Shown in pieces: positions 7,856-16,550 of a stretch of DNA of 64,000 bases; the stretch's first letter is position 1, and each line of letters starts with the position of its first letter. The position numbers and the translations under genes were made by a program. Under the pieces are notes generated by a model that was given only the letters and a program-made list of their open reading frames with translations, had not been told where the DNA came from and did not search any database. This DNA is from Bacillota bacterium (GTDB lineage: Bacteria > Bacillota > Clostridia > Acetivibrionales > JAEXSP01), in contig JAEXSP010000034.1 in assembly GCA_023453795.1 (NCBI GenBank), forward strand, positions 248,001 to 312,000, read 5' to 3'.

Positions 7856-8089
7856 AGTATAGTGTTTCACAAATACTTATTCTATGAAAATCCTGCGAAC
7901 TCGTTGAAGCGTCGAGATTCTCGGATTTTCTTTTGCATAGGTAATTTGAGAACGCACTACTAGTACTTTGTAAAATCATAATCTCTAATATAAATAAAGA
8001 TTTTACAAATGTACTTCCTATTTTTGTGGCCTGCTATCTATAATTTTTAGACTTTACAGGCCACTAGTCATAATGAAACGGGGGTAACC
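7856..8089 (+). promoter_or_regulatory. Long structured 5' leader, candidate riboswitch
   Basis: From the predicted start near 7856 there are about 234 nt before the gene. Three hairpins are visible. P1, 7882-7940: CTATG/CATAG closing AAAATCC/GGATTTT with an internal loop and an inner CTCG/CGAG stem. P2, 7962-8015: 16 bp with one bulged base. P3, 8026-8064: GTGGCCTG/CAGGCCAC. None matches a riboswitch class that I can recognise (TPP, FMN, preQ1, cobalamin, THF). A ligand-sensing role is inferred from position before a vitamin-type transporter component. Confidence 0.5.
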
Positions 8090-8617
8090 ATGAACAGTAA
8101 TAAAATAAGAATGATTACACGAACAGGAATACTTCTTGCACTTACTATTGTTTTTCAAATGCTCGGCAGATATCTTGTACCCTATTTGGGGCAGTACAAT
8201 AACTTTGTTGTCGGACCGCTGGTTAACGCCAGCCTGTTGATTGCCGCTGCGACAGTAGGAATCTGGGGTGCTTCGGCTATTGCAGTGCTTGCACCGATTG
8301 GCGCAATGTTAACAGGTGCTTCAATGCCGGTGCCGTTTGTACCGATTGTTGCCGTAGGCAACTTAATTATAGTAATAAGCTTTTACATGCTAAGGAAGCA
8401 CAAGGTGGCAGGTATTGCTGTAGGTGCTGTATTGAAAACCGGGTTTTTAACTGCAGCTGTTATGACATTCGTAGGGATTATGAATATGCCCGACAAGAAA
8501 GAGAGTGCACTGATGTTTTCGTTTACCTGGCCTCAGCTTGTAACTGCCATAGTTGGAGGCATTATTGCGCTTACAGTAATAAAGGCTCTCGAAAAGAGTA
8601 TAGAAATTCAAGGTTAA
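8090..8617 (+). CDS. ECF transporter substrate-binding (S) component
   Basis: 175 aa, about six membrane segments, the size and composition of S components of energy-coupling-factor transporters. These bind a vitamin or cofactor precursor and use a shared EcfA-A'-T module encoded elsewhere. The N-terminal TRTGILLALTIVFQ segment and the short Ala/Gly-rich helices fit the family. No EcfA or EcfT gene is nearby, so it is a group II type S component. The substrate is not evident. ATG 8090 follows ACGGGGG. Regulation is probably through the long leader and operator upstream. Confidence 0.85.
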   Translation: MNSNKIRMITRTGILLALTIVFQMLGRYLVPYLGQYNNFVVGPLVNASLLIAAATVGIWGASAIAVLAPIGAMLTGASMPVPFVPIVAVGNLIIVISFYMLRKHKVAGIAVGAVLKTGFLTAAVMTFVGIMNMPDKKESALMFSFTWPQLVTAIVGGIIALTVIKALEKSIEIQG

Positions 8618-8626
8618 AGCAATAAA

Positions 8627-8660
8627 AATACAGAATAAGTATGTTTACTTATTCTGTATT
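8627..8660. terminator. Bidirectional terminator
   Basis: Perfect 15-bp stem AATACAGAATAAGTA (8627-8641), loop TGTT, TACTTATTCTGTATT, lying between the convergent ECF and LtaS-type genes. Confidence 0.85.
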
Positions 8661-8695
8661 AAGCTTGAATTGCCTGATGATATATATTTTATCCT

Positions 8696-10573
8696 TTATT
8701 TGAAGTAGTTGCTGCGAATGATATTGTTAGCGATGCCAATTCCATCGAGAGCCCACTTCTTTTCTTCCGGCGAATCAGCCCGGCCGATGAATTTGCCATC
8801 GTCGAGTACTACAAAGTCCCTGTTGGTCTTCAACAGGTTGCGTCCCATTGCTGAATATGCAATCTCTCTTTCATCAATCCCCATCAGATATGCAAGTGTA
8901 GGAAGTATATCCACCTCACCGCCGCGAACGGGTATGACTTTACCCTGGAAGCCCTTTGAATAGATGATAAACGGGACTTTCTTTTCCTCGTCCAGCCAGC
9001 GTTTGTCATAATTCCTGATGCTGGAGACCTTGTCGGGATAATAGCGCTGTAATGTCATGTGATCACCGTACATTACGACCACCGTATTGTCAAGAATGCC
9101 TTTTTTATCAAGCTGGTTGAAGAATTTTCCCAACTGCTCATCAGTGTAATGGATACATTGCATATAGTTTCCCACAACAGTTCTCTTAAGGCGGTTATTA
9201 AGCTCTAACTTTCTGTACTTCTTGGGCAGGCTGTATGGAACATGTGATGTAAGCGTTACCATTTCCACATAGAACGGTTTCGGCTGTTTCTCAATACGCT
9301 TCAAAACCTGCGGAAAAAGTGCGCCATCACTCAGCCGTTCTTTAAAATCCTGGGTGTCCTTGAAGCTGGAGCGGTCATAGAACTTATCAAAACCAACTCC
9401 CAGCAAACCATTCTTTATGTTCCAGCAGCTTCCCAGTTCGGGGTGTGCGGAAAAACTCGAATACCCGCGCTTTTTCAACAGCTTTGGCAGTGAGACATAT
9501 TCCGTGTTGGGATAGCGTGCAAAGGTACAGAACCAACGAATCGGGTAAACAGAGGTGTTGGCCAGCAATTCTGCATCCGAACTGATCCCCATGTGCACCT
9601 GCTCACTGAAATTGGGGAAGTATAAGCTGTTTTGGAGGATCCGGTTCAGGTTTGGAGTTAATTCCTGACCTCCGACCCGGTACTTGATTACAAAACCCTC
9701 AAGTGATTCAACTTGTATTAAAAGCAGATTTTTACCTTTGAAAATACCCTTGTACTCATTGTCAGGCAGCGACTCCTGTTTTTGTTTGTACCAGTTCTTT
9801 ATACTGGCAATATAGCTTTCAGACAGGTCAATTCGCTGCGACATGGTAGCTTGGAATACTCCATCCTGCAAATGATACCCCAAAGGTGAAATGCAGGACA
9901 TAGTAAGCTCAGGACGTTTCACATTCCAGAAAAACACCTTGTTCCGGTTGTGTTCAATAAGTGTATACCGAATTCCGTAGTAACCGATGTATAATAAAGA
10001 GATCAGGACAACTGCAAGAAAAGCTTTGCAATGTCTGCGGTTAATGCGTTTGGAATGTCCGCGTTTTAAGACCATCAGCGCTGCAATGACCGGGATATCA
10101 ATTATGTAAAAAATGTCATACCATCTGAACATTGCCAACACCGCATCTCCCATACCTTCTGTATTGGATGCCTGGTTTATCAGGCTGAAGGACAGGAAAG
10201 ACCGAAACCCCCTGAAATACATAGCATCGCCTAGCAATACTACCGAAAAAACAATATAGAAAATGAACAATGACCACGCATGTACCTTGCCTTTAAAGAA
10301 AAAGAATATCGAAATAAAAAGGGCTGTCACTGAAAAAAACATCGGAAAGGATACAATGTCTTTTATTGCATTTATAAGGTTTGGATCAAGATTGTTGCTG
10401 CCGTGTACAAGGCTTAAAAGCAGCACTGATTTAACCTGAATGGCTACAAGTACATAAAACCACAGGTTATAGCTGTATACAAAGGAAAGAAGCTTTCGAC
10501 CCGTAGGTAAAAGCCTATATAGTCCGTTTGCAAAATGGTTTTGAGTTATGGATGTATTTGAAATACGATTCAT
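8696..10573 (-). CDS. LtaS-family lipoteichoic acid synthase / phosphoglycerol transferase
   Basis: 625 aa: about five N-terminal membrane helices (to residue about 205) followed by an extracellular sulfatase-fold domain. Metal and nucleophile residues are recognisable: E289 in QVESLEG, S331 in GISSDAE at the place of the catalytic Thr in S. aureus LtaS, and a C-terminal YGDH. A Ser nucleophile is known in related clostridial sequences. The family transfers glycerol-phosphate from phosphatidylglycerol onto a growing polymer on the outer membrane face. The gene stands alone, with a terminator at 8627-8660. Confidence 0.88.
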   Translation of the reverse strand: MNRISNTSITQNHFANGLYRLLPTGRKLLSFVYSYNLWFYVLVAIQVKSVLLLSLVHGSNNLDPNLINAIKDIVSFPMFFSVTALFISIFFFFKGKVHAWSLFIFYIVFSVVLLGDAMYFRGFRSFLSFSLINQASNTEGMGDAVLAMFRWYDIFYIIDIPVIAALMVLKRGHSKRINRRHCKAFLAVVLISLLYIGYYGIRYTLIEHNRNKVFFWNVKRPELTMSCISPLGYHLQDGVFQATMSQRIDLSESYIASIKNWYKQKQESLPDNEYKGIFKGKNLLLIQVESLEGFVIKYRVGGQELTPNLNRILQNSLYFPNFSEQVHMGISSDAELLANTSVYPIRWFCTFARYPNTEYVSLPKLLKKRGYSSFSAHPELGSCWNIKNGLLGVGFDKFYDRSSFKDTQDFKERLSDGALFPQVLKRIEKQPKPFYVEMVTLTSHVPYSLPKKYRKLELNNRLKRTVVGNYMQCIHYTDEQLGKFFNQLDKKGILDNTVVVMYGDHMTLQRYYPDKVSSIRNYDKRWLDEEKKVPFIIYSKGFQGKVIPVRGGEVDILPTLAYLMGIDEREIAYSAMGRNLLKTNRDFVVLDDGKFIGRADSPEEKKWALDGIGIANNIIRSNYFK

Positions 10574-10668
10574 TCTTCACCTCTTGTCTTAATTAGGAGA
10601 TAATTTTATATAATTGCATCATTGTACAACACTCTTTTATCTTTGTCCAGATTCATTTGACCAGAAAT

Positions 10669-11727
10669 CTACATCGTACTAGAAGATTGCTTTCTTAAGG
10701 GGTATCTCTTTCCGCTAAGAAACGGGAAATAACGATTAATAATATAGATAATGGGAATAGAAACAATCAGGACAATTATTGCATTTAGAAAGCCTGAATG
10801 ATAATCCAATCGGATTCCAAAATGGTTCTCCAGCAGCTTTAAAGTTCGTATTACAGCTTGGTTCAGACATAAGACCAGAAGAGAATTCTTACCCAGATAG
10901 AGCAATGCTTTGGTCAACGGGATTTTTGCCGTAATTGCGAGATTTAAAATAAAGGACGAGAGCAGGAAGTAGAACAGTATTCCGGATAAAGCAGCCATAT
11001 AATAAAGAAAGTAATTTCCGTACACTGACAGCCTCATGTTTGTGTAAATGTTTATTTTTGAAGAAACACAGCTTATAATAAACAATACGATCAGTATTAT
11101 AGCGTTAGGCTTGGCAACTAACCTGTTTATTGCTGCATTCCCGGTATTCCTCAATAAATAGCCTGCCCCGTAAAATACTAAGGCTGTAAAGGCCGTATCT
11201 ATTCCGTAGGGCAGCCTTCTTAATTCCAGGATGCTGTAGACGTAACCGATTATGGAAAAGGCGACCAGAATAAGGCTGATTGCCAGCTTGTTCTTCATAA
11301 GCCTTATCAGTAAGTAAAAACCCAGTTCAACAAAAAGGAGGCAGGTAAGAAACCATAATGCGCCAGCATGAGGCAAGTCAGGCACTGTATTTACCCAAAG
11401 GGTGCCTAAAACCGGACGGATAAGATCTGCATGAATGCCCTGCTTTATGTTTAGCAGAATCCAGTATGCGTAGTTGATTATTGCAAAAATAAAGTACGGC
11501 AAAATGATATTTTTTAATTTTTTACATGTATATTTCCCGAAGGAGCCTTGCTTTGCAAAGTCAAACAGATAGCCGGATATGAAGAAAAAAACAGGCATGT
11601 GGAAAGAATGAATATATTTATCCATTGAAGGTGATAGGCCGGAGTGACCCCATACCATGAAGTATATTCCGATAAACTTGCACAAATCAACCCAGTCAAG
11701 CCTTTTATCCGAAGCTTCGAGAGTCAT
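10669..11727 (-). CDS. Acyltransferase 3 family membrane protein
   Basis: 352 aa from the chosen start. About ten membrane helices; the N-terminus has the family signature RLDWVDLCKFIGIYFMVWGHS with the conserved His, then HMPVFFFISGYL. Proteins of this type O-acetylate or O-acylate surface sugars and polymers. The ATG at 11727 has GTGAGG five bases upstream; an upstream in-frame ATG at 11775 lacks a ribosome site and adds residues outside the family pattern. It lies behind the LtaS-type gene on the same strand, consistent with cell-envelope polymer modification, but the substrate is unknown. Confidence 0.85.
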   Translation of the reverse strand: MTLEASDKRLDWVDLCKFIGIYFMVWGHSGLSPSMDKYIHSFHMPVFFFISGYLFDFAKQGSFGKYTCKKLKNIILPYFIFAIINYAYWILLNIKQGIHADLIRPVLGTLWVNTVPDLPHAGALWFLTCLLFVELGFYLLIRLMKNKLAISLILVAFSIIGYVYSILELRRLPYGIDTAFTALVFYGAGYLLRNTGNAAINRLVAKPNAIILIVLFIISCVSSKINIYTNMRLSVYGNYFLYYMAALSGILFYFLLSSFILNLAITAKIPLTKALLYLGKNSLLVLCLNQAVIRTLKLLENHFGIRLDYHSGFLNAIIVLIVSIPIIYIINRYFPFLSGKRYPLRKQSSSTM

Positions 11728-11809
11728 AACAACCTCACTGTTTCCAATATATTTGATTCTCCCATTTATAATCATAAATAAAAGTCATAGATTAATTCCT
11801 ATTCTGCTC

Positions 11810-11838
11810 ATTATATCAGCAGAAAAACGGAGTTTCAA
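11810..11838 (-). promoter_or_regulatory. Acyltransferase gene promoter
   Basis: On the minus strand TTGAAA (11838-11833), 17 bp, TATAAT (11815-11810), followed by GAGCAGAATAGGAATTAAT. It is very like the nudC promoter including the downstream bases. Confidence 0.8.
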
Positions 11839-12008
11839 GTTTTACGGCTTTGTGGTCTTTTGTCTTGAAAGTAGCTTGGAACTACGTTCCTGTAAGTTTT
11901 CTCATAATTATTTTGAAAACCATTTGATGAGCCTGTTTATTTGTTCCTTTTTGGGGTAAAATAGACATGATACGATTACGTGAATATTATATGAAGCGGG
12001 TGAAAATA

Positions 12009-14408
12009 ATGAATAAAATGAAAGAGGCCGCCAATTCCCAAGTTGAGGAGACAGAATTGCAAAAAATCCATTCCTATTGGAATGCGTGCAATTATCTTGC
12101 AGCCGGTATGATTTACCTGAAGGACAACGCCCTGCTCCGAAAACCTTTAAAAACCGAGCACATTAAAAATCGTCTGCTGGGGCACTGGGGTACCAGTCCG
12201 GGATTGTCATTTATTTATGTCCACTTGAACAGGCTGATAAAAAAATATGATCTGAATATGATTTTTGTTACCGGCCCGGGTCATGGTGCACCCGGATTTC
12301 TTGCACCGGCTTACCTTGAAGGTACATATTCTGAAATCTATCCGGATAAGAGCGAGGACGAGGAAGGCTTGACCAAATTCTTCAAACAGTTTTCTTTTCC
12401 CGGCGGCATCGGAAGCCATTGTACACCTGAAACTCCCGGTTCCATACATGAAGGCGGGGAATTAGGTTATAGCCTTTCACATGCATACGGGGCGGCCTTT
12501 GACAGGCCAGACCTGATCGTTGCGGCAGTTGTTGGTGACGGTGAGGCAGAGACAGGCCCTCTGGCAACGTCCTGGCATTCAAATAAGTTCCTCAATCCGA
12601 AGACAGACGGTGCTGTATTGCCGATACTTCATCTTAACGGTTATAAGATTTCCAATCCTACCATTCTGGCCAGGATCAGCAAGGGTGAACTCGTGAGTCT
12701 ATTTTCAGGATATGGCTACAAACCGTACTTTGTTGAAGGCGAAGATCCTTCGCAAATGCATGCCCTGATGGCTGAGGTTTTAGAAAAAGCAACGCTTGAA
12801 ATAAAGCAGATACAAGAAGAGGCACGGTTGTCTGAAGCGGTTAAGCGTCCCAGATGGCCGATGATAATATTGAGGTCGCCCAAGGGCTGGACCGGGCCCA
12901 AAGAAATTGACGGCCATAAGCTTGAAGGCTTCTGGCGTTCTCACCAGGTTCCGATTTCAGGAATTGGTGACAGCCCTGAAAACCTTAAAATACTTGAGGA
13001 ATGGTTGAAAAGCTACAAGCCTGATGAATTATTCGATAAAGAAGGCAGGCTGAAGGAAGAACTGAAAGAAATGGCACCCAAAGGCCAAAGGAGAATGAGC
13101 GCAAATCCATTGACCAACGGAGGCCTTGTACGTAAAAATCTACGTATACCTGATTTTAGAAAATATGCAGTTGCCGTAGAAAAACCGGCAAGCTTTGAAT
13201 TCGAAAATACACGTCTTCTTGGTGAGTTTTTGAGAGATATATTCAAACAAAATCCTGATAATTTCCGCATGTTTGGGCCTGATGAAACAGCTTCAAACAG
13301 GTTGAACTCCGTTTATGAAGCCAGTAAGAAGGCATGGATGGCAGACTATTTAAGCGAAGATTCGGACGGAAGCGAGCTTTCTCCGGATGGAAAAGTAATG
13401 GAAATGCTTAGTGAGCATACTCTTTTAGGTTGGCTGGAAGGCTATATTCTAACAGGACGCCACGGCTTTTTCCATACCTACGAAGCCTTCTCTCACATCA
13501 TAGACTCGATGTTCAACCAGCATGCAAAGTGGCTCGACATAAGCAAACATGAAACTCCCTGGCGTGCGCCGATATCATCGGAGAATATACTCCTGTCATC
13601 AACAGTATGGCGCCAGGATCATAATGGCTTTTCACACCAGGATCCGGGCTTCCTGGATGTCGTAACAAACAAAAGCCCTGAGATTGTAAGAATCTATTTG
13701 CCGCCTGATGCCAACTGTCTGCTGTCAACTGCCGACCATTGCCTTAAAAGCACCGGTTATATAAACGTAATTGTTGCAGATAAACAAAAGCATATGCAGT
13801 ATTTGAATATGGAGCAAGCTATTAAGCATTGTACGAAGGGAATCGGAATTTGGGACTGGGCGAGCAACGACGATTGCGGAGATGAACCCTGCGATCCCGA
13901 CATTGTTATGGCAAGCTGCGGTGATGTGCCTACCAGAGAAGCACTTGCGGCTACGGCAATACTTAGAACGGAATTTCCCAACCTGAAGGTACGGTTCGTT
14001 AACATAGTTGATTTGATGAAGCTGATGTCATCTCACGAGCACCCGCATGGGCTTACCGATCAGGAATTTGATTCGCTTTTTACCAAGGATAAGCACGTTA
14101 TTCTGAATTTCCACGGATACCCCTGGCTGATCCATAAGCTTACTTATAAGAGGTCAAATCAGCAAAGGATCCATGTGCGCGGCTACAAGGAGAAAGGAAA
14201 TATCAACACACCTCTGGAATTGGCCATCATCAATCAGATTGACCGATTCAATCTTGTTATTGACGTCATTGACAGGGTTTCGGAATTAGGCTCCAAAGGT
14301 GCCCACGTCAGGGAAAGAATGAAAAACGAAATAATAGAAAATCTTCAATATGCCTATGAGAACGGCATAGATAAAGAAGAAATCAGAAACTGGAAATGGC
14401 CGTTTTAA
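12009..14408 (+). CDS. xfp: Xylulose-5-P/fructose-6-P phosphoketolase
   Basis: About 799 aa, normal length for the family. The thiamine-diphosphate enzyme splits xylulose 5-phosphate (often also fructose 6-phosphate) with phosphate into acetyl phosphate and a sugar phosphate. Signatures seen: GHGAPGFLAPAYLEG, GGIGSHCTPETPGSIHEGGE, the ThDP/Mg motif GDGEAETG, and later HGFFHTYEAF. The ATG at 12009 has GCGGGTG six bases before it; an in-frame ATG at 11967 is possible. It gives the organism an acetyl-phosphate route from pentoses, useful together with hydrogenase-based fermentation. Confidence 0.95.
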   Translation: MNKMKEAANSQVEETELQKIHSYWNACNYLAAGMIYLKDNALLRKPLKTEHIKNRLLGHWGTSPGLSFIYVHLNRLIKKYDLNMIFVTGPGHGAPGFLAPAYLEGTYSEIYPDKSEDEEGLTKFFKQFSFPGGIGSHCTPETPGSIHEGGELGYSLSHAYGAAFDRPDLIVAAVVGDGEAETGPLATSWHSNKFLNPKTDGAVLPILHLNGYKISNPTILARISKGELVSLFSGYGYKPYFVEGEDPSQMHALMAEVLEKATLEIKQIQEEARLSEAVKRPRWPMIILRSPKGWTGPKEIDGHKLEGFWRSHQVPISGIGDSPENLKILEEWLKSYKPDELFDKEGRLKEELKEMAPKGQRRMSANPLTNGGLVRKNLRIPDFRKYAVAVEKPASFEFENTRLLGEFLRDIFKQNPDNFRMFGPDETASNRLNSVYEASKKAWMADYLSEDSDGSELSPDGKVMEMLSEHTLLGWLEGYILTGRHGFFHTYEAFSHIIDSMFNQHAKWLDISKHETPWRAPISSENILLSSTVWRQDHNGFSHQDPGFLDVVTNKSPEIVRIYLPPDANCLLSTADHCLKSTGYINVIVADKQKHMQYLNMEQAIKHCTKGIGIWDWASNDDCGDEPCDPDIVMASCGDVPTREALAATAILRTEFPNLKVRFVNIVDLMKLMSSHEHPHGLTDQEFDSLFTKDKHVILNFHGYPWLIHKLTYKRSNQQRIHVRGYKEKGNINTPLELAIINQIDRFNLVIDVIDRVSELGSKGAHVRERMKNEIIENLQYAYENGIDKEEIRNWKWPF

Positions 14409-14448
14409 AAATAAAGATAAAAAGCAGCAGAAAGAAGAGGAAGCTCAT

Positions 14449-14811
14449 ATGAAGTTCTGTTGGACGACGATAACGGTCGGAAACCTGGAAGAATCCTTGA
14501 AGTTCTATCAAGAGATTATAGGCCTTAGCCTTATTAACAGGTATAAAGCCGGACCGGGCGCGGAAATAGCGTTTCTTGGGGAAGGAGAAACAAAGGTAGA
14601 ATTGATTTGCTATGGAAGTGAAAAGCAGATTCAAACAGCACCGGATATTTCGCTGGGATTTGAGGTGGATTCTGTTGATAAAAAACTGGATATTCTAAAG
14701 CAAAAGGGCATTGTTATCATGAGCGGGCCGATTCAACCCAATCCTCATGTGAAATTTTTCTTCATAGCAGATCCGAATGGATGGAAAATTCAGTTTGTAG
14801 AAAATATGTAA
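14449..14811 (+). CDS. VOC / glyoxalase-like protein
   Basis: 120 aa with the paired beta-alpha-beta modules of the vicinal-oxygen-chelate fold (GNLEESLKFYQEIIGLSLI and ADPNGWKIQFVEN). Compared with glyoxalase I the first metal His is not present (residue 5 is Trp), though E51 and E118 fit other ligand positions, so lactoylglutathione lyase activity is doubtful. RBS AGAGGAAG precedes the ATG. It lies 40 bp behind phosphoketolase and shares its terminator. Confidence 0.75.
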   Translation: MKFCWTTITVGNLEESLKFYQEIIGLSLINRYKAGPGAEIAFLGEGETKVELICYGSEKQIQTAPDISLGFEVDSVDKKLDILKQKGIVIMSGPIQPNPHVKFFFIADPNGWKIQFVENM

Positions 14812-14829
14812 AGCCGAATAAAAACTTTC

Positions 14830-14870
14830 AAGGGGACTTTATCAAAGGATAATTTGATAAGTCCTTTTTT
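14830..14870 (+). terminator. Terminator after phosphoketolase-VOC operon
   Basis: GGACTTTATCAAA pairs with TTTGATAAGTCC (one bulged T) and is followed by TTTTTT. Confidence 0.9.
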
Positions 14871-14960
14871 CTGCCAAACATTGCAATCCGGCAAAATTCA
14901 TTTTTTCATCCATATAGGTTATATTAAAATTAAAATATATTTGGATATGGGTGAAAACAA

Positions 14961-15797
14961 TTGGATAACAATTTTAGCTACGATAATCCTTTCAAACCCA
15001 CGAGACGTGCTTTCTGGGTAAGAATTATCATATTGGGTACGATGATTTATTTGGCAACAATCATCGCTTTTACAGTAACGGGTAATCCCAATATTTTTCC
15101 GACATTTGCACTTGTAGGAAATTTTATTACTCCTGTTGCATTTGTAGCTTTTTTTTATGAGAGAAGGAACAGATTCAATATAAGCATGACATCTACAGCT
15201 TTAAGTTTTATTTTCGGAGGAGTATTGGGTACTGCGGCGGCTGCAATACTCGAGCCATATTTCATACAGCGGCTTACTTTCAGTACCTCTTTTATGGTCG
15301 GCTTCATTGAAGAATCAACGAAGCTGATAGGAGTCCTGCTTATTGCTAAAAGAGGAAAACATTCTTCCGGATTGGACGGGATAATATTAGGTGCTGCTGC
15401 AGGAATGGGCTTTGCAGCATTTGAAAGCACAGGTTATGTTTTTACTTATTTTCTGGAAAGCGGCGGAGACTTGACGGAAGCTGTAACACTTACACTTATC
15501 AGAGGCCTTATAGCCCCGATAGGCCATGGTGCATGGACTGCAATAATAGCAAGCGTGATATTCAGTGCAAGCGGTCTTTATGGATATAATATAACCGGAA
15601 AGGTTATGGGGACATTTATAGTTGTTGCCGTTCTGCATGGCCTTTGGGATGGAATCCCGTTTGTCATAAGCTACTTTATACCATCAGTTCATGCAGTATT
15701 AATAGGGCAATTGTCAATCGGTGCAGCAACGCTTGCCATTCTCTATAATAGGTGGCAGGTGTCCAGAAGAGAGCTTCATAGCGGACAACCTGCCTGA
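14961..15797 (+). CDS. PrsW-family intramembrane metalloprotease-like protein
   Basis: 278 aa, about eight membrane helices. The family motifs are visible: EE in GFIEESTKLIG, FESTGY, and HGAWTA, the proposed metal-binding residues of the PrsW/CPBP-like fold. PrsW of Bacillus cleaves anti-sigma factor RsiW; other members have unknown targets. The start is a TTG at 14961 with GGATATGGGTG before it; no ATG gives the full first helix. It is followed by a hairpin terminator at 15816. Confidence 0.82.
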   Translation: MDNNFSYDNPFKPTRRAFWVRIIILGTMIYLATIIAFTVTGNPNIFPTFALVGNFITPVAFVAFFYERRNRFNISMTSTALSFIFGGVLGTAAAAILEPYFIQRLTFSTSFMVGFIEESTKLIGVLLIAKRGKHSSGLDGIILGAAAGMGFAAFESTGYVFTYFLESGGDLTEAVTLTLIRGLIAPIGHGAWTAIIASVIFSASGLYGYNITGKVMGTFIVVAVLHGLWDGIPFVISYFIPSVHAVLIGQLSIGAATLAILYNRWQVSRRELHSGQPA

Positions 15798-15815
15798 ATT
15801 ATAAAAATCTGTGTT

Positions 15816-15857
15816 AAGGCGGTATGAAACCTTATTCATTCCGTCTTATTTTCTTTT
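15816..15857 (+). terminator. Terminator after prsW-like gene
   Basis: AAGGCGGTATGAA pairs with TTCATTCCGTCTT (one mismatch, one G-T) and is followed by ATTTTCTTTTT. Confidence 0.7.
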
Positions 15858-15876
15858 TCAAGCTTGTATAATTAAT

Positions 15877-15923
15877 TTGACTATGGAGGTATTATATAGT
15901 AAGATTAGGACTGAACGTTCAGT
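15877..15923 (+). promoter_or_regulatory. Promoter and TetR-type operator
   Basis: TTGACT (15877-15882), 17 bp, TAAGAT (15900-15905). A perfect 14-bp palindrome ACTGAACGTTCAGT (15910-15923) sits at the predicted transcription start, just ahead of the TetR gene, and is the likely autoregulatory site. Confidence 0.75.
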
Positions 15924-15944
15924 ACTAAAAAAAGGAGAGCTTTT

Positions 15945-16538
15945 ATGAATATACCTAATGCGCGTGAGCGTATACTGCAGGCTGCAACGAAAGTATTTGC
16001 GAATAAAAGCTTTGAGGGATCCCGTATTGATGAGATTTCTAAAGAAGCAAATGTTCCGAAGTCACTTATTTATTATCACTTCAAAAGCAAAGATGAAATC
16101 CTGGAAGTTCTGATGGCTAATTTTATAAACGAGTATATGGGCATTATTGCGGCAAAGCCAGGGGAAACGCATCAGGAAAAGGCAAATGAGCTGGCCGGAA
16201 GAATGAGCAGCGTTTATTATGATTTCGGTCAGAGGAATGCTGATCTCGTAAGGGTTATATTTATAGATTCTCTAAAAAAGACAAAAGAGCAGCCTATACT
16301 ATACAAAGTTATAGATGCAATGATTGCAAAGGATATGGAATTGAGTCCGGACAAAGACTATGACATTCAGGAACGAAGAATAGCGGAATTTTTCACCAGC
16401 TTTATTGTCAATTTTGCATATGTTTGCTTTGCTGAATCCTGGACAAATTATTTCAATATTAAAAGAAAGGATTTTGACCAATTGTACATAAAAGTATATC
16501 AGGAAACACATGGAACTTATCATAAAAACCATAAATAG
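15945..16538 (+). CDS. TetR/AcrR-family regulator
   Basis: 197 aa. N-terminal helix-turn-helix: RERILQAATKVFANKSFEGS, then IDEISKEANVPKSLIYYHFKSKDEIL, the classic TetR motif. The C-terminal part is a ligand-binding helical domain without an obvious clue to the ligand. AAAGGAGAG precedes the ATG. It is followed 12 bp later by the metallo-beta-lactamase-fold gene, which it probably controls along with itself through the palindrome at 15910-15923. Confidence 0.92.
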   Translation: MNIPNARERILQAATKVFANKSFEGSRIDEISKEANVPKSLIYYHFKSKDEILEVLMANFINEYMGIIAAKPGETHQEKANELAGRMSSVYYDFGQRNADLVRVIFIDSLKKTKEQPILYKVIDAMIAKDMELSPDKDYDIQERRIAEFFTSFIVNFAYVCFAESWTNYFNIKRKDFDQLYIKVYQETHGTYHKNHK

Positions 16539-16550
16539 GGGGCAGATATT

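Noticed and set aside
11657..11959. 100-aa plus-strand frame opposite the acyltransferase start
   Set aside because: Covers the promoter of the acyltransferase gene and has no ribosome site.
14449..14811. Assignment as glyoxalase I (gloA)
   Set aside because: The first metal-binding His is absent, so only the fold is claimed.
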